A stretch of DNA of 64,000 nt from positions 810,680-874,679 of the forward strand of contig OZ037767.1 in NCBI GenBank assembly GCA_964035545.1. The letters run 5' to 3'. The translations under genes and the position numbers were made by a program. This stretch comes from Bugula neritina. Lineage: Eukaryota > Bryozoa > Gymnolaemata > Cheilostomatida > Bugulidae. The notes under the pieces are model-generated. The model made no database searches. It saw only the letters and a list, made by a program, of their open reading frames with translations, and was not told where the DNA came from. Numbering within the stretch: position 1 is the first letter of the stretch; each line of letters starts with the position of its first letter. Positions 26,770 through 39,617 of this stretch are shown one piece after another.

Positions 26770-28426
26770 CACTACTACTACTACTAGTTTTACTTTTAAT
26801 ATAGTATTAAATTGAATTACTATATTAACAATCACAATCTAATAATCATGGTCATAATGATAATTATAATGATTTTATTTTTAAATTCATGCTTCAACAA
26901 TTTAACTTCAAGTTTACTTTTAGTTTAGATTATCATTATGATTATTATTATAATTAAATTTAGAATTAATCATTTAATGCTTTAAGTTTAAGTTTCATTT
27001 TAATATTTATAATCAACTTCAAGTTCATTATGATTAACAATATGAATTGAATAATTAAATAACTAACTTCAAACTTCAATTTTAGGTAAAACTAAATTAC
27101 GATTATTTTTATTTTTTAATATCAAGTTTAATAATAATATTGTAATTGTTTTTTAATTTCATTTAATTAAGTATTACTGTTAAATTTAATATTTATCGAT
27201 ATTATTATTATAATTATTAAATAAACTAAAATCAAAAATAAAACTAATGGTCGTGCAAACTGATCAAATAATAGTACTAATGCAAATAAAGCCTAATTTG
27301 AATATTAGAGCTGAAATAAAAATGTGGCAATTTGATACTAAAATGAAACTACATAATCCAACAGCTGCAGCTGCGTTGCCCTCTCGCAATTCCATTTCTA
27401 TGTTTTCCGGAAACCGCTTAGTTTTTTCTATTGGTATTGTAAAGGAACACTGCTCTACGTCATTATTTTCAAGCTAGTCTATTGGTCTAATAGTCCCGAG
27501 GCGTGTAGGAGAAAGCCGCCAATTGCTTTATTGTGAAGGAATAAAGTAAATGGTATTTTTTACTCTTTACTTATCATTATTTCAGTATTTCAAGAAAACT
27601 TAAAAAATATGGGAAGACTTTTAATTTATTATATTGAAAAATTATTTGCTCAAGTTTTATTAGTTGCCTAGAAAAGTGAATTTAAACCACGCGTTTTCAT
27701 TCATCCCTAAGCTCTCCGGTGCATAACGAGTCAACAAAAGCATAAATATTGGCTTAATTACGAGCCTAGACATGGCGCCCATCTTGCGCAAAGAGTCAAC
27801 ATCGATTCTTTTTGTTAATGTGGCTCTAACTTGTACAAGCTTTGTAAAACAAGTTATTTTTAAGGCCAAAAGCATCTACTTTCGTTTTAGAACAGCAAAG
27901 TGAAACTATTTTCCATTTTTCTTATAGTAGTAATAGTTATAGTATACCAAGAGACAAAGTGAGAGTCAGAGTGATAGTGATACTGTCACTGATTCTAAAT
28001 CTAATTGTAATACTTTAAAGTTTATTGCTTAGACTTATAGTTATAGTAATAGTTATTACCTCTCAAATTAAAAAAAATTAAACTATTTAAAGCTTTACTA
28101 GATTTTCAAATAGGTACTTCAACTTTATGAATATCTCAATCTTAGTATTAGTAATCTTACAGTTGATGTTACTAGTTAGTGTTACGCAGTTACACCAACA
28201 TTTACTGATTTACATAAATATTAACTTTAAGTTAAACATTATGATTCAATTTCAGTAGCTGAAGTTTGTCAAACCTAATAATGCAGTAATATATTATAAT
28301 TATTTCAATTTGAAAGTTTATAGTCTGTTTAGAGCATTTCAACATAATAAGCCTAGATGGTAGCGTTATTGAATGTGTTTAGCTCAAATGCTGTAAAGTG
28401 AAACTCACCTCATGTCCCTGTTGTAG
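26770..28426. other. Intergenic region upstream of BAZ1A, no gene seen
   Basis: Strongly AT-rich, with GC-richer patches at 27360-27540 and 27700-27840. The minus strand at about 27768-27786 reads aagatgggcgccatg, resembling promoter-proximal YY1-like elements. The ORF at 27660-27875 (-) has no recognisable similarity. The BAZ1A promoter and any 5' UTR exon should lie here. Confidence 0.45.
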
Positions 28427-31400
28427 ATGCCTCTCCTACGCAGAAAGAAGTTCAGTCCTAAGCCTCTACCAGACATTGATCCAGATGCGGACTACTTTGT
28501 GTGTAAAGCAACAGGGGAGGTGTTTGAGGAGTATGAGTGAGTATTGTATCACACTGTGGGGTTCATGGCATAAGCAGTTACTCTCTGTTTGTGTAATTTT
28601 TAGAGTTTTATTCATTAAGAAGAAATCTCAGTTTGGATAAGTAATTCCATATGACATATAATATGACAAACCTCCTGTTCTTACGTTCAATTACTTGACA
28701 AAGATGTGTATATGAACAACCTTGTTTCAGTGTATATTTTTAATATTAATATTGTTATGTCATTTCGGAGTAAAAATTTCTATTGAAATAATAATCTTAA
28801 ATAAGTAAGATTTTCTATATATTCATAGTTAAGATGACCTTCCTGGTTGTTTCAATCAGGCCCAATTAGTTCTCTCAGTCCTGCTGTACTTTAACATGAA
28901 GACTAGACATCTACTTCCTGTAAGAGCTCTATTTCCCTGTTACTGGAGATGCTGTTGTAGAGAGTTCTACCAGAGAGTGATAGTGTGCAACTCCTTAGTC
29001 TGGTCCTGCGGGGTCACCGGTAGACCGAATCTCACATACTCTGAGGCTATTGCCTACGAAGAGAAAGCCCTAGCAATCATCAACAGATTCCCTCAACAGC
29101 TGAGGTTAGTTTCTTCTTTAGCTCTGCGTGTCGTTTCTTTAGGTCTGTATTCTTATAAATTTTGGTCTTTATAAAATGTGTTCAAATGTTTTACTTACTT
29201 AAGCTTTGAATGTCATTTTTGATTTTTTTATTTTTATGTCATCTGTTGCTATTCACTGCTGGACTGTTACCCTGCACTGCTGGACTGTTGCTATGCACTG
29301 CTAAACTGTTGCTATTCACTGCTTGACTGTTACTCTGCACTGCTGGACTGTTACTATTCACTGCTGGACTGTTACTCTGCACTGCTGGACTGTTACTGTA
29401 CACTTGTCATGTTTGCAGAGTGCCAACACTGCATCTTGCCACGCTGACGTATCGAACCAGAATTAACGATATGAACGAAGATGTTTACGTTTACATAAAA
29501 GACATATACTTTAAAGATGAGATTGTGGAGGCCATACATGAGGATGAATGGTGAGTAATAAACAATACCTCCTAAACCTGTGATGTTGAAGCACACCTAC
29601 ACTACGCTGTATGACTGTATACTGAGTGCGTTGTGTTCAGGTGGGAGGGCAAAGTAGTGGATACTTTCCTACACTATGAAGAGGGGGAGGAAGTAGATCC
29701 AGAAGAGATAGCTCCTGACGAGCCTGATTGGGAGTAAGTCTCGTACACCCACTACTCTCTGGTAACCTGTGTATTGTCACTACTGTCTGGTAACTCGTGT
29801 ATTGTCACTACTGTCTGGTAACACGTGTATTGTCACTACTGTCTGGTAACACGTGTATTGTCACTACTGTCTGGTAACACGTGTATTGTCACTACTGTCT
29901 GGTAACTCGTGTATTGTCACTACTGTCTGGTAACACGTGTATATTATCACTCTACAGCTATTTGTACATTGCTTATATTTGCTGTAACTTAACCTTCTTT
30001 TACTCACAGTATTATACTTACACTATATATACTTCTGCTGTCTAGCCACACTTACACTATAGTACTTACACTACTCTACTTACACTATAGTACTTACACT
30101 ACATATACTTACACTACTCTACTTACACTGTCTAGCCATATCCGATATCGAGTGAGACTGTGGGACGACGAGACCAGTGAGTATATAGCGGGAGACGAGG
30201 GGATAGTCGTCGTAGACACTTCCTGTATACGGAGGGAGAAGAACGGACCTCACAGCATTAACCAGGACAAGGTGAAGATGTTCCTCAAGTACCACTGCGA
30301 GCAGGTCGACTTCATCTGGCGCGTCAAGGTTTGTCCTTGAGACTAACATCACCTGATATGTGACTAGTAGGTATGACCTGCTGTTCAGTCAGAAACTCTA
30401 CTGAGATATTTCCTGTTGCAGAAAGAAGTTATTGACGAATATCAGTTGGATGGTGTGAAATTCTCCGACCATATTTGCTTAGTTGAGCCTAAGTTCCCCA
30501 AGTCTAAAACGCCTGCTAAAAGGTCAAGTATGGGCAAGGGTAAGTCGTCCCGCAGGACTCAGGAGGATCTAGAGATCATACGAGAAGCTAAACAGATGTC
30601 TAAGGAGGCATCCAAGAATAAACAGAAAGATATCAACACTAAAGGTTTGTTCAGCTTCTCCTGTTATGTTCCAGATGTGATGCCATTCACTGTATTGTGG
30701 TGTGATGTCACTGTATTGTGGTGTGATGTCACTGTATTGTGGTGTGATGTCACTGTATTGTGGTGTGATGTCAGTGTGTTGTGGTGTGATGTCAGTGTAT
30801 TGTGGTGTGATGTCACTGTATTGTGGTGTGATGTCACTGTATTGTGGTGTGATGTCACACATTGATATTAGCTTTCTGCTGTCACACAGCAAAGAAAGAA
30901 GCGAAGGAGAAGATGACTCCTGAACAGAAAGCTGCCCAGAGACTGGTGCTGAAGGAGAGGCTGAGAGTGGAGAGGGAGAAACAGAGGGAGGAGGCGGCGG
31001 CCAAACTACTTGAAGAGAAAGTCAGGTTGAAGGAGCTGAGGGAGCAGGAGAGGGTCAAGGTAGTTTCTCCTCGATATAGGAACTACTTTGGAGTTGTGTG
31101 TCTAATACTTGTAGAGTGTCTCAACTGTAGAGTATCTCACCCGTAGAGTGTGTCACCTGTAGAGTATCTCACCTGTAGAGTATCTCACCTGTAGAGTATC
31201 TCACCTGTAGAGTATCACACCTGTAGAGTATCTCACCTGTAGAGTATCTCACCTGTAGAGTATCTCACCTGTAGAGTATTGCAGGCGAGGGAAGAGAAGA
31301 GAGTACTGGCTGACAGGAGGAGGGAGTGGAATAAGCCACGTGATGATCTCCTATGTGATGACTTAGCCCAGTTACCTACCTCCGCACAGGTGCCGGCCGT

Positions 31401-34400
31401 CCTCGACCCCTACTTTGGGGAGATTGTTATGATAGTCGAGTTCCTCTCAGTGTTTGGTTCACAACTCGGGCTGGAGAACAGCTTCCCCGGTGGAGTCACA
31501 ATAGGTTGGTGAGATTTCTCTGCTACATCTGCTCCCTGTTCTTCTGCTGACGACACGCCTTCATGTGCTGAGGTTTGTTTTAGAAATGGTGGAGAAGGCT
31601 CTGTTTGGCTCAGACATAAACGGCCCTCTCTCCGATCTTCTGTGCTTCTTCCTGGCGGCCATCTTCAACTGCATCGAGGAGGAGGAAATGGACGAGGAGA
31701 TGGCCGAAGGTGAAGGTGTAAAAGGTCAACAGGAAGTCGGGAAGGGAGACCTTCTTGACGACACAACAGAGCCCGGTGAAATGAGCTACAAAAGGCTGAT
31801 TGAGAACGCTACGTCCGCCTCCCAGATCTCTCAGCTCACACACGGTAAGTTACTCGGGCTTACGACGGTCTCGGCTACATTGCAAACACCCGACTTCTCC
31901 TTCCAGCAGCTTCCTTCTGAAAGTTGTCAATCATTAAAAGAAAAGAAATTCTCTCTTCATTTTATTTTCACTTGTGTTGAGCACAGCTGCACCATGCATA
32001 GACAAGTCTTGCAATCAGCTACCAGTATATAGTGTGTTATCCACCAATCAGCTACCAGTATATAATGTGTTATCCACCAATCAGGTACGAGTCTGAAGAG
32101 CTTCCAACTAGACCCGCTCACAGTATCGGAGGTGTTACGTCTGCACCTCCTAGCCTCAGGCGCCAAGGGCTCTTCCTCCAGCGTCAAGTTCAGGTACCAA
32201 TCTCGTGGAGGTTACACTTCCCTGGATGATGCCGGCATCGAGCTCAAGAAAGACTTCCCTCACATTCTCAGCTCCCTCGCAACGGGAAATGTGTTTGACC
32301 TTGACATTGGTACGTCACCTTGCGCTATTATATTTATAACTAGAGCTACATATATTGTACTACTATATGCTGTGTCTGTGTAGTAAGGTGATCCATTAGT
32401 TTGTTAGTATGATTAGAATTTGTTAGTATAATTACTAATTAGATGTTGATTACTATGTTGTGGTCTTTAGCTGATAAACTTAGAATTATCTCCACTCTGA
32501 TAACACAACTCCTAACATACGCCAGTATAAGAGACGTGATTGAGGAGTCCATCGACCAATACAAATCAGTGTCTTATGAGCTCAAGCAGATCCAGTGGGC
32601 GGAGCAAAGGAGAGAGAGGGAGGAGACTCAGATACGACACAAGAAGCGCTTGGAGCAAAGGCTGCATCCTCAGCACACGTACGTCTGTCTGTACGTCTGT
32701 CTGTGCGTATCTCCTGTAATTAGTCTGTCTGTGTGTCTGCAGTGTGTATATCATGTAATTAGTCTGTCTGTGTGTTTGCAGTACTTCTGCTGGTGAAGAG
32801 ATTGAAAAGATGGACACTACGGGGGAAGGGGATGCTAAGCCCGAGATCCTAGATCTTAAGCCAACTGAGGGGATAAACCAGTCCGTCACATCAGCTGCCA
32901 CGGCATCTGACTCCAGCACCACAGTCAACGAGGAGGCTGCCAAGGAGGCCCGTAAAATAGCCAAGAGAATTCTCAGCGACACGGCTAAGCTAGACCCAAA
33001 CAGGATACCGCAGGACACCGGCCGGTCACGCAGAAAGGTGAGACAACTCCTGTCCTGTGCAGAAGACACGGTATTATCTGTAGAAGTGTTGAGTACAGTT
33101 AGAGTATTATCTGTAGAAGTGTTGAATACAGTTAGAGTATTATCTGTAGAAGTGTTGAATACAGTTAGAGTATTATCTGTAGAAGTGTTGAGTACAGTTT
33201 GAGTATTATCTGTAGAAGTGTTGGATACAGTTTGAGTATTATCTGTAGAATGCACCGGCAGACGATTTCAACTGGAGAGAGTACGACATGACCGACTGGA
33301 ATAATCTAGAAGAGAAATATATCAACGGTGAGGACTTGGAAGTTCTAAACTGTCGGAGGAAGGAGATTGAGACGAGACGCAAACAGGATTACTTAGATAA
33401 GGTTTGTGGAAGTGTTCTAGAATGTTCCATTAGTTGAGCCAGCATTTATCTGCAGTCTAGTGATTGTGTTTGGTTGCCGTGACTACACAGGAAGCTGAGA
33501 TGCAGGACAACATGTACGAGTTGAGCAGTAGAATAGCCACCCACCCTCTGGGCCAGGACCGCTGGGGCCGCTACTACTGGTCCTTCAACTCCATACCCAA
33601 CATATACGTGCAGAAGCTACCCACAGATGTTATATCACAACCCACCGAGCTTGACGCTTCACTGCACAGCGAGAAAGTGAGTGAGATGTGCTCTTTCTAC
33701 AATGTTGAAGTACTGGGATATTGACTAGTAATTGAGTTGTCCCGTCAAAATGCAATATTTTGGAGTTATTTTTGCTTGTGTTATTTTAGGAAAATGTACC
33801 GTCCAAACAAGAAGTAAACTCTGCATCCACCACTAGTTCAGGGGAGACCAGTGCTCCGCCCCTGCTAAATGGAGGCAGTAAACCTTCCCTTCCCAACACA
33901 ATACTTGAGGATGACCCTAGTAATTCAGAGGTGACTATCACTCAGTACTAGTGACTACCACTCTGTACTAGTGACTATCACTCTGTACTAGTGACTACCA
34001 CTCAGTACTAGTAACTACCACTCTGTACTAGTGACTACCACTCAGTACTAGTAACTATCACTCAGTACTAGTGACTATCACTCTGTACTAGTAACTACCA
34101 CTCAGTAATAGTGATTATCACTCTGTACTAGTGACTATCACTACCGATCAGTTGGGTATAGATATAATACGGTCACCTGACACCAGCTGCCACACGTGGT
34201 GGTAGTTCTGGTCAGCTGTTGACCTTTGACCTATATCCTAGAATAAGTTGCGACTCTCTGGGGTTACTGTTTCAGTCTATCAGTCACCCTCGTAACTCGC
34301 AGACACTTCACTGCTAGCTCCCGACATTCTCTCTAGTAGTGGTACGAGGGTACTACCTACTACTACCACTACTAGTACTACTAGTAGTGGTACTACTAGT

Positions 34401-37400
34401 ACTAATAGTAATAAGTATAATATGTTGCAGACGACCAACTGGGTCTACTACAACACAAGTGAACAAATGGATGAGCTGGTCTCGGCTCTCAACGCCAGGG
34501 GACACCGAGAGTCCACCCTCAAAGTGAAGGTTCTCTCCAGGAAACGCAGGCTACAGCAACTCTCTGAGCAGCAGCCAGGTCAGTCTGTTTGTCTCCTCAC
34601 ATCTGATTGGCTCTGACTGGGCCTATCAGTGTTGTTGTAGTGCTTTATCTCTATTCTAGTCTACTATGCTTGCATCATACATACGTCTCTTTAGATGGCA
34701 ACAAGTATCTGCTAATATTTATCATGTTACAGGTAAGATGTGATAAGAAGTTATGTCCTCTTGTGGGCAGACAACTGTTCATACTCTATAGCTTGTGGTA
34801 GCATGTAGTCCAAACTAGGCCATAGTAAATCATTACCCTTGATAACCTACAGTATAATATACTGTGTAATATACTATATAATATACTGTAGAATATACTG
34901 TGTAATATACTGTATAATATATTATTATTATATAATATACTGTAGAATATACTGTGTAATATACTGTAGACTATACTGTATAATATCTACTGTATAATAT
35001 ACTGTAGAATACTGCTAAAGTAGAGCTCATTGCAAGTGTTATTTGTCTCTAGAGTTTGTGCTGGGTGAACATTCCATACACGAAATGGACCAACCAGTGG
35101 CGGCCACACACCAGAACATAAAGTCAAGGTCAAGGATAGCCAAGGGTCTCGTACAGAACACTTCGGCTCAGGAGTCCCTGGAGCTGAACCTGAGGGAGAT
35201 GCTCCTGGACCTGGAGGAGAGGGTGTTTGTTGGGGCCCTCGGTAGTCTGAAGGTATGTCTGTGTAAGTTAGTTGGAGGTAAGTCTGTGTAAGTTAGTTGG
35301 AGGTAAGTCTGTGTAAGTTAGTTGGAGGTAAGTCTGTGTAAGTTAGTTGGAGGTACGTCTGTGTAAGTTAGTTGTAACACCTTCAACTCTCTCATTCAGG
35401 TGGGTAACAGGGCTCAGTGGAGAGAAGCCCTGGAGAGTGGAGGGTACTCCCCCCAGGACAAGCAGCTGTCTATCCTCACCCTCCAGGACATAGATCCTAA
35501 CGACGGTGACTCGCTGGTGGTGAGGGATCTGCTGCGGGCCCTCCTTCAGATCCAGAGGGCCATCGAACCAAAGTTCCTGTGTAAGCCTCTCGGTGGGTGT
35601 TCTTACCTCTCTCTATGCAGCAATAGTGGTGGTAGTAGTAGTAGTGTTGAGTTATATTGTCTAAAACTCAAACAGGTTCTGCTGAAACTGATAAAAAGAA
35701 ACCTGGGCCAAAGAAATCCAAAAAGGAGGAAGTAGCTGAGGCTAAAGATGAGAGTGCGGGGGCGGAAGAAGGGTCACAGACTTCTATTCTCGACCGGTGG
35801 ACAGATTCTCTACTAAACGCGACGAGTCTGTCTCAGATATTCCTGCACATGTGCACTCTAGAGTCGAGTATCGTCTGGTCCAAGTCGGCTCTCAACGCCA
35901 GATGTCGCTTGTGTAGAAGGAAGGGAGACGGAGAGAAGATGTTGCTCTGTGACATGTGTGACAGGGGGCACCATATGTACTGCCTCAAACCACCTGTCAA
36001 GGTATGTCAACCACCTGCTAGCTACCTCTCACCATATCTGTAATATAGGTTTGATGTCAGCTACACTTCAACGTGAAAATCTTCTTCAATCAAACATTTT
36101 CTAAGTGCAGTTTATTATGGACCTGTATCTCATGCCAACTAATACAATCATTTACCTGCATATTTACCTGCATAAGGTATGTTCAAATCATTAACTCAGT
36201 CAGTACTGTAGCCGGCTGTCACCTACTCGCAAGTACCTGCTCGCAAGTACCTGCTAGCACACTGGCTGGAGTTGTCAGCTGTCAATCTCAACACATCCAA
36301 TTATCTCACCTCCGATTTTCAACTTGTAATGAGAAATAAATTGCTGTTTTCCTAACAGTTAATATTTTGGGTTTGTCTGGGAGTGTATGATGTGTGATGG
36401 GCCATCCATTAGATGTTAATTAGACTGAGTTAATTGGTAATGAGGTAGGTTGTTAGTTTACATATTTGTCTGGCGTGACAGTCACTGCGTGGCCAGCTGG
36501 CTCTTCAACCCCTTCCACTGGTCACATGACCCTCCTTTACGTACACCAATACCAATTAATTCAGAATGATAATTATTATTTAAAAGGACGACAAGTTTAT
36601 GTACCTGTTAAGTTGTTCACATTTTGAATAAAAGGAGAACATTAGCATATTAATTATTTAATGTGTTATTTGTGTACAATAGTAGCTGGCAAATGTTTCG
36701 TGTTTACACCTTACTGGCTGTTACACTCTGGTACCCTCTTGGCTATGTACATATACCATACACTCTCTACTATGTAGATATATACTATATACTCTCTATT
36801 ACATAGATATACTCTCTATTATACTATATACTCTCTACTATATACTATACAGTATACTCTGTTACACAGTAAAGTGTCTAAATATAGTGACAGCCTGTGG
36901 GTGGGGAAGGTTGAACTTTCTCAATAACCTTGCAAATATCAGTGCAAGATGATCCCCTCAGGCAGCGTCTGCTGACAATGGCAGCGTGTCTGCTGTGTTT
37001 CTGCTGCCTATATGTATTTTCTGTGTGTATTGTGAAATGTCAAGGTCATAGACTGTGGTTGCAGGATGTACCGCGGGGCGACTGGTACTGCCCGGAGTGC
37101 CGACCCAAGCAGGTGAGATCCCGCAAAGCGTCTCGCAGGAAGTCATTCTACGAAGAGGAAGAGAGCAATGAGGAGGGAGATGAAGAGACGCAAGCTGATG
37201 ACAGGTGAGCCAATCCTGTCAGCTTTTACATTCATTTGACCAATCACAGCAAAGCTTGGTTAAACCATAATGCTACCAGAGTCCTGGCTGAGCCAATAAT
37301 AGTCTCTGTTAGGTTGAGCCAAACAAACCGCAGCATGTAACATTGTGGTGTGTCTGTACTGGCTGAGCTAACAGTTGGCATATTCTACTATCTGGTGCCA

Positions 37401-39162
37401 TGTTGTTTCATCTGTGATGGGCAGATAGCCAATTATCTCATCTCTTTCATGTAGCCAGCCAATCACATGTCCTGTTTTGTAGTGTGTATGACGAGGAAAC
37501 TGCCAGCAGCTCCGAAGAAGAACCAAAACATCCAAAAATCAAGTTATTGCGAGCAGGTGACCTTTTTACTAACTTACCTCTAACTTACCTCTGACTTACC
37601 TCTAATTTACTCTACACTAAAGTAAGTCAGTATGTATTATTGTACATCATTGTTGACATTTAATCTCCACGTAGCCAATTAATTGTCAGATAATTATTCT
37701 ATTCTCAGATATTTGTTAATAATTAAAATTGATAAACCGGTAGCTGGCCTGGGAAGGGAGGAGAACTACTGCTTGATTGTCGGAATTAATTAGTCTGCAG
37801 GGTTTAATTAATTTCAGGGGTATTCACCTCTCTCTAAGTGTTGTACTCTTAATATAATGTTATAGTATAATATATTATAGTAATATTACTATAATACTCT
37901 CCCCTGTCAAGGTGGCTCAGGAAGGTCATCTCCCGTCTCTCTTTGCTCAGCAAAAGACAGCAAGTCTCGAAGGTCAAGGACAAACACGCCGGAGGTCGAC
38001 TCTTCCCGCTTCAGGAGGTCAGCTGCTCCGAGTCCAGAAGTGGTTCCAGCTAAGAAGACAAAGACCTCCACCAGACACTCTGAGGGTGAGTAGAGCTCAT
38101 TTCCTTCTAGTTTAGGTGTTGCCTTCCCTCTCTCCAGTCTCCATGTTATAGTCAGTCTACTTTACTCACCCGTCTGCTTTGTTATGTGTTTGTAGGGAGT
38201 AAGAGGCAGTCTAAAGGGTCTAGAGCAGCTTCCCCCAGTGAAGGTAAGTGTGTTTTACGTGTCAGTGTGTGTCATGTGTAAGTATATCCTGTGTAAGTAG
38301 GTCATGTATAAGTATGTCATGTATCTGAAGGGTCAAACAGAAGCAGCGTGGGGTCAGCTCGGGCGAATCTGTCAGAGGAAGTGGCTCAGCTCGCTCAGTG
38401 CGAGGAGATCGTCAGGGTGATGGTGGAGATGGACGACTGCTGGCCTTTCCTCGCGCCAGTCAGCAAACGTGAGGTAAGTGCGTACAGTGTATGTAAGTAC
38501 AATGTATGTATATCTAGTGTAAGTACGATGTAAGTGTACGTACAATGTAAGTATATCTAGTGTAAGTGTAAGTACAAGTACTCTGCCACAGGTACCTGAC
38601 TACTACACCATAATCAAGCAGCCAATGGACTGTCAGACTATCCTCAGTAAATACAAGACGGTGAAGTACACTCACGTCAGTCAGATGATTGCAGACGTCC
38701 GGCAGATGTTCACCAACTGCACCGTCTACAACGTCTCTAGTAGCAGTATCTATAAGATGGGTACGTACACTCTATACTCTATACCTCTACACTCTATACT
38801 CTACACTCTATACCTCTACGCTCTATACTCCACACTCTATACCTCTATACTCTATACCTCTATACCTCTATACTCTACACTCTATACTCTACACCTCTAT
38901 ACTCTACACTCTATACTCTATACTCTACACTCTATATTCTATACTCTATACCTCTATACTCTACACCTCTACCCTCTATACCTCTACACTCTATACCTCT
39001 ACACTCTATACCTCTATACTCTATACCTCTACACTCTACACTACCCTCTCATATTGACTTGGTGACTCTGTTTCAGGAGAAAGGCTGTCCCGGTTTTTTG
39101 AGAAGCAACTCAAAGCTCTGAGACTAGAAGGTAATTCATCGAAGAGGTCGAGAAGGACCTGA
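28427..39162 (+). CDS. BAZ1A: BAZ1A/ACF1-like chromatin remodelling subunit
   Basis: Large non-catalytic subunit that joins an ISWI ATPase in ACF/CHRAC complexes to space nucleosomes. The 26 exons (28427-28536, 28961-29104, 29419-29550, 29641-29733, 30136-30328, 30422-30644, 30890-31059, 31285-31504, 31584-31844, 32085-32309, 32471-32678, 32782-33037, 33249-33401, 33491-33676, 33790-33930, 34431-34578, 35053-35252, 35400-35580, 35676-36001, 37065-37204, 37483-37556, 37912-38085, 38196-38243, 38331-38473, 38592-38760, 39077-39162) join in phase to 1467 aa (human 1556). Domains: WAC from MPLLRRKKFSPKPLP to ~130; basic/acidic coiled coil 270-375; DDT 380-450; WHIM segments 515-600 and HPLGQDRWGRYYW near 815; C4HC3 PHD finger ~1157-1206; bromodomain ~1345-1440. 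The ATG follows cctgttgtag, perhaps a 5' UTR intron acceptor. Confidence 0.95.
29250..29400. repeat. ~21-bp minisatellite (cactgctggactgttactct) in BAZ1A intron 2
   Basis: About seven imperfect copies ending about 15 bp before the exon 3 acceptor (cttgtcatgtttgcag). Confidence 0.9.
29755..30130. repeat. 28-bp minisatellite and ttacactatagtac repeats in BAZ1A intron 4
   Basis: About seven copies of a 28-bp unit containing tattgtcactactgtctggt at 29757-29945, then irregular ttacactatagtac repeats at 30005-30130 that run into the exon 5 acceptor (ttacactgtctag). Confidence 0.88.
30690..30856. repeat. 21-bp minisatellite (tcactgtattgtggtgtgat core) in BAZ1A intron 6
   Basis: Eight copies, two with cagtgt in place of cactgt. 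In frame on both strands, so several ORFs here are artefacts. Confidence 0.94.
31100..31284 (+). repeat. 16-bp minisatellite (gtagagtatctcacct) ending at the exon 8 acceptor
   Basis: About eleven copies. The last reads cctgtagagtattgcag, so the working acceptor is a mutated repeat unit; every earlier copy carries a tgtag acceptor-like site. Confidence 0.92.
32007..32084 (+). repeat. 33-bp repeat containing the exon 10 acceptor
   Basis: The acceptor sequence caatcag occurs at 32018, 32051 and 32084 (position of its G), exactly 33 bp apart. Upstream acceptors would add ctaccagtatata followed by TAA or TAG in frame. Confidence 0.92.
32700..32781 (+). repeat. ~39-bp repeat containing the exon 12 acceptor
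   Basis: ttagtctgtctgtgtgtctg-cag ends at 32742 and its near copy ttagtctgtctgtgtgtttg-cag ends at 32781, the acceptor used. The upstream site would read into ATG TAA in frame. Confidence 0.9.
33072..33248 (+). repeat. 33-bp minisatellite ending at the exon 13 acceptor
   Basis: About five and a half copies of a 33-bp unit with core gtattatctgtagaagtgtt. The last is cut off at tatctgtag, the acceptor. Each earlier tctgtag would read AAG TGT TGA (or TTG-GAT in one variant) into the frame. Confidence 0.94.
33931..34140 (+). repeat. 20-bp minisatellite (gtgactaccactcagtacta) starting at the exon 15 donor
   Basis: About ten copies begin exactly at the exon/intron junction, with the first gtgact being the donor itself. 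Each later copy reads tactagtgact or tactagtaact. Confidence 0.92.
34845..35010. repeat. taatatactgtagaatatac-type repeats in BAZ1A intron 16
   Basis: Imperfect ~12-24-bp units of taatatactgta and gaatatactgtg about 50 bp before exon 17. Confidence 0.88.
35253..35375 (+). repeat. 25-bp minisatellite of splice donors at BAZ1A exon 17
   Basis: The donor AAG|gtatgtctg is followed by copies of gtaagtctgtgtaagttagt plus tggag, 25 bp apart. Each copy joint reads ggag|gtaagt, closer to the donor consensus than the site that keeps the frame. Confidence 0.94.
36002..37064 (+). other. 1.06-kb BAZ1A intron 19, no gene seen
   Basis: Splits the PHD finger coding region between PPVK and DVPRGDW. Contains a small cgcaagtacctgct duplication near 36225 and tatactatatactctcta repeats at 36770-36860. 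Confidence 0.75.
38763..39050. repeat. ctctatacctctacactcta array filling BAZ1A intron 25
   Basis: About 290 bp of ~12-20-bp pyrimidine-rich units between bromodomain exon 25 and the last exon. Long Leu/Tyr/Thr/Ser ORFs here are artefacts. Confidence 0.93.
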
Positions 39163-39611
39163 TTGAGAGAAGTCAATGGACAGGGGATATATTTATAGAG
39201 ATCAATGAGAAGTGTTTGAACTGTATGTATTGTAAATATGTATTGTTATATAGAACTCGCAATCAACTCGCGCTGCAACAGCGCCATCTATCAACCTATT
39301 TGGAGTTGTCCTTTCTCACCAACCATGTTTCCTAAGTGATGAGAATTTGTGTGTTACAGTGCTCTAGCTGACATACTATTGGTCGAATTTGTCATATTAA
39401 TCTCTACCAGTTTTGAGCATTGCCTGTGGCATCTCCTCCTAAATGTTGTTCGTAGTTTCACAGTGGGAACTTATTTCTAGGCAATTTAACCATTTTTATC
39501 TTGTAGGCTATACTTATTCTATTTTTCTTGTTAAATCTTACATTAATGTTTTTGTGCATGCCTGCTATTGTCACCATTCTGTTGTGTTCTGTATCACACA
39601 CACTGCCAGAG

Positions 39612-39617
39612 AATAAA
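39612..39617 (+). terminator. Candidate BAZ1A poly(A) signal
   Basis: AATAAA 450 bp after the stop codon, first clear one downstream. Confidence 0.6.
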
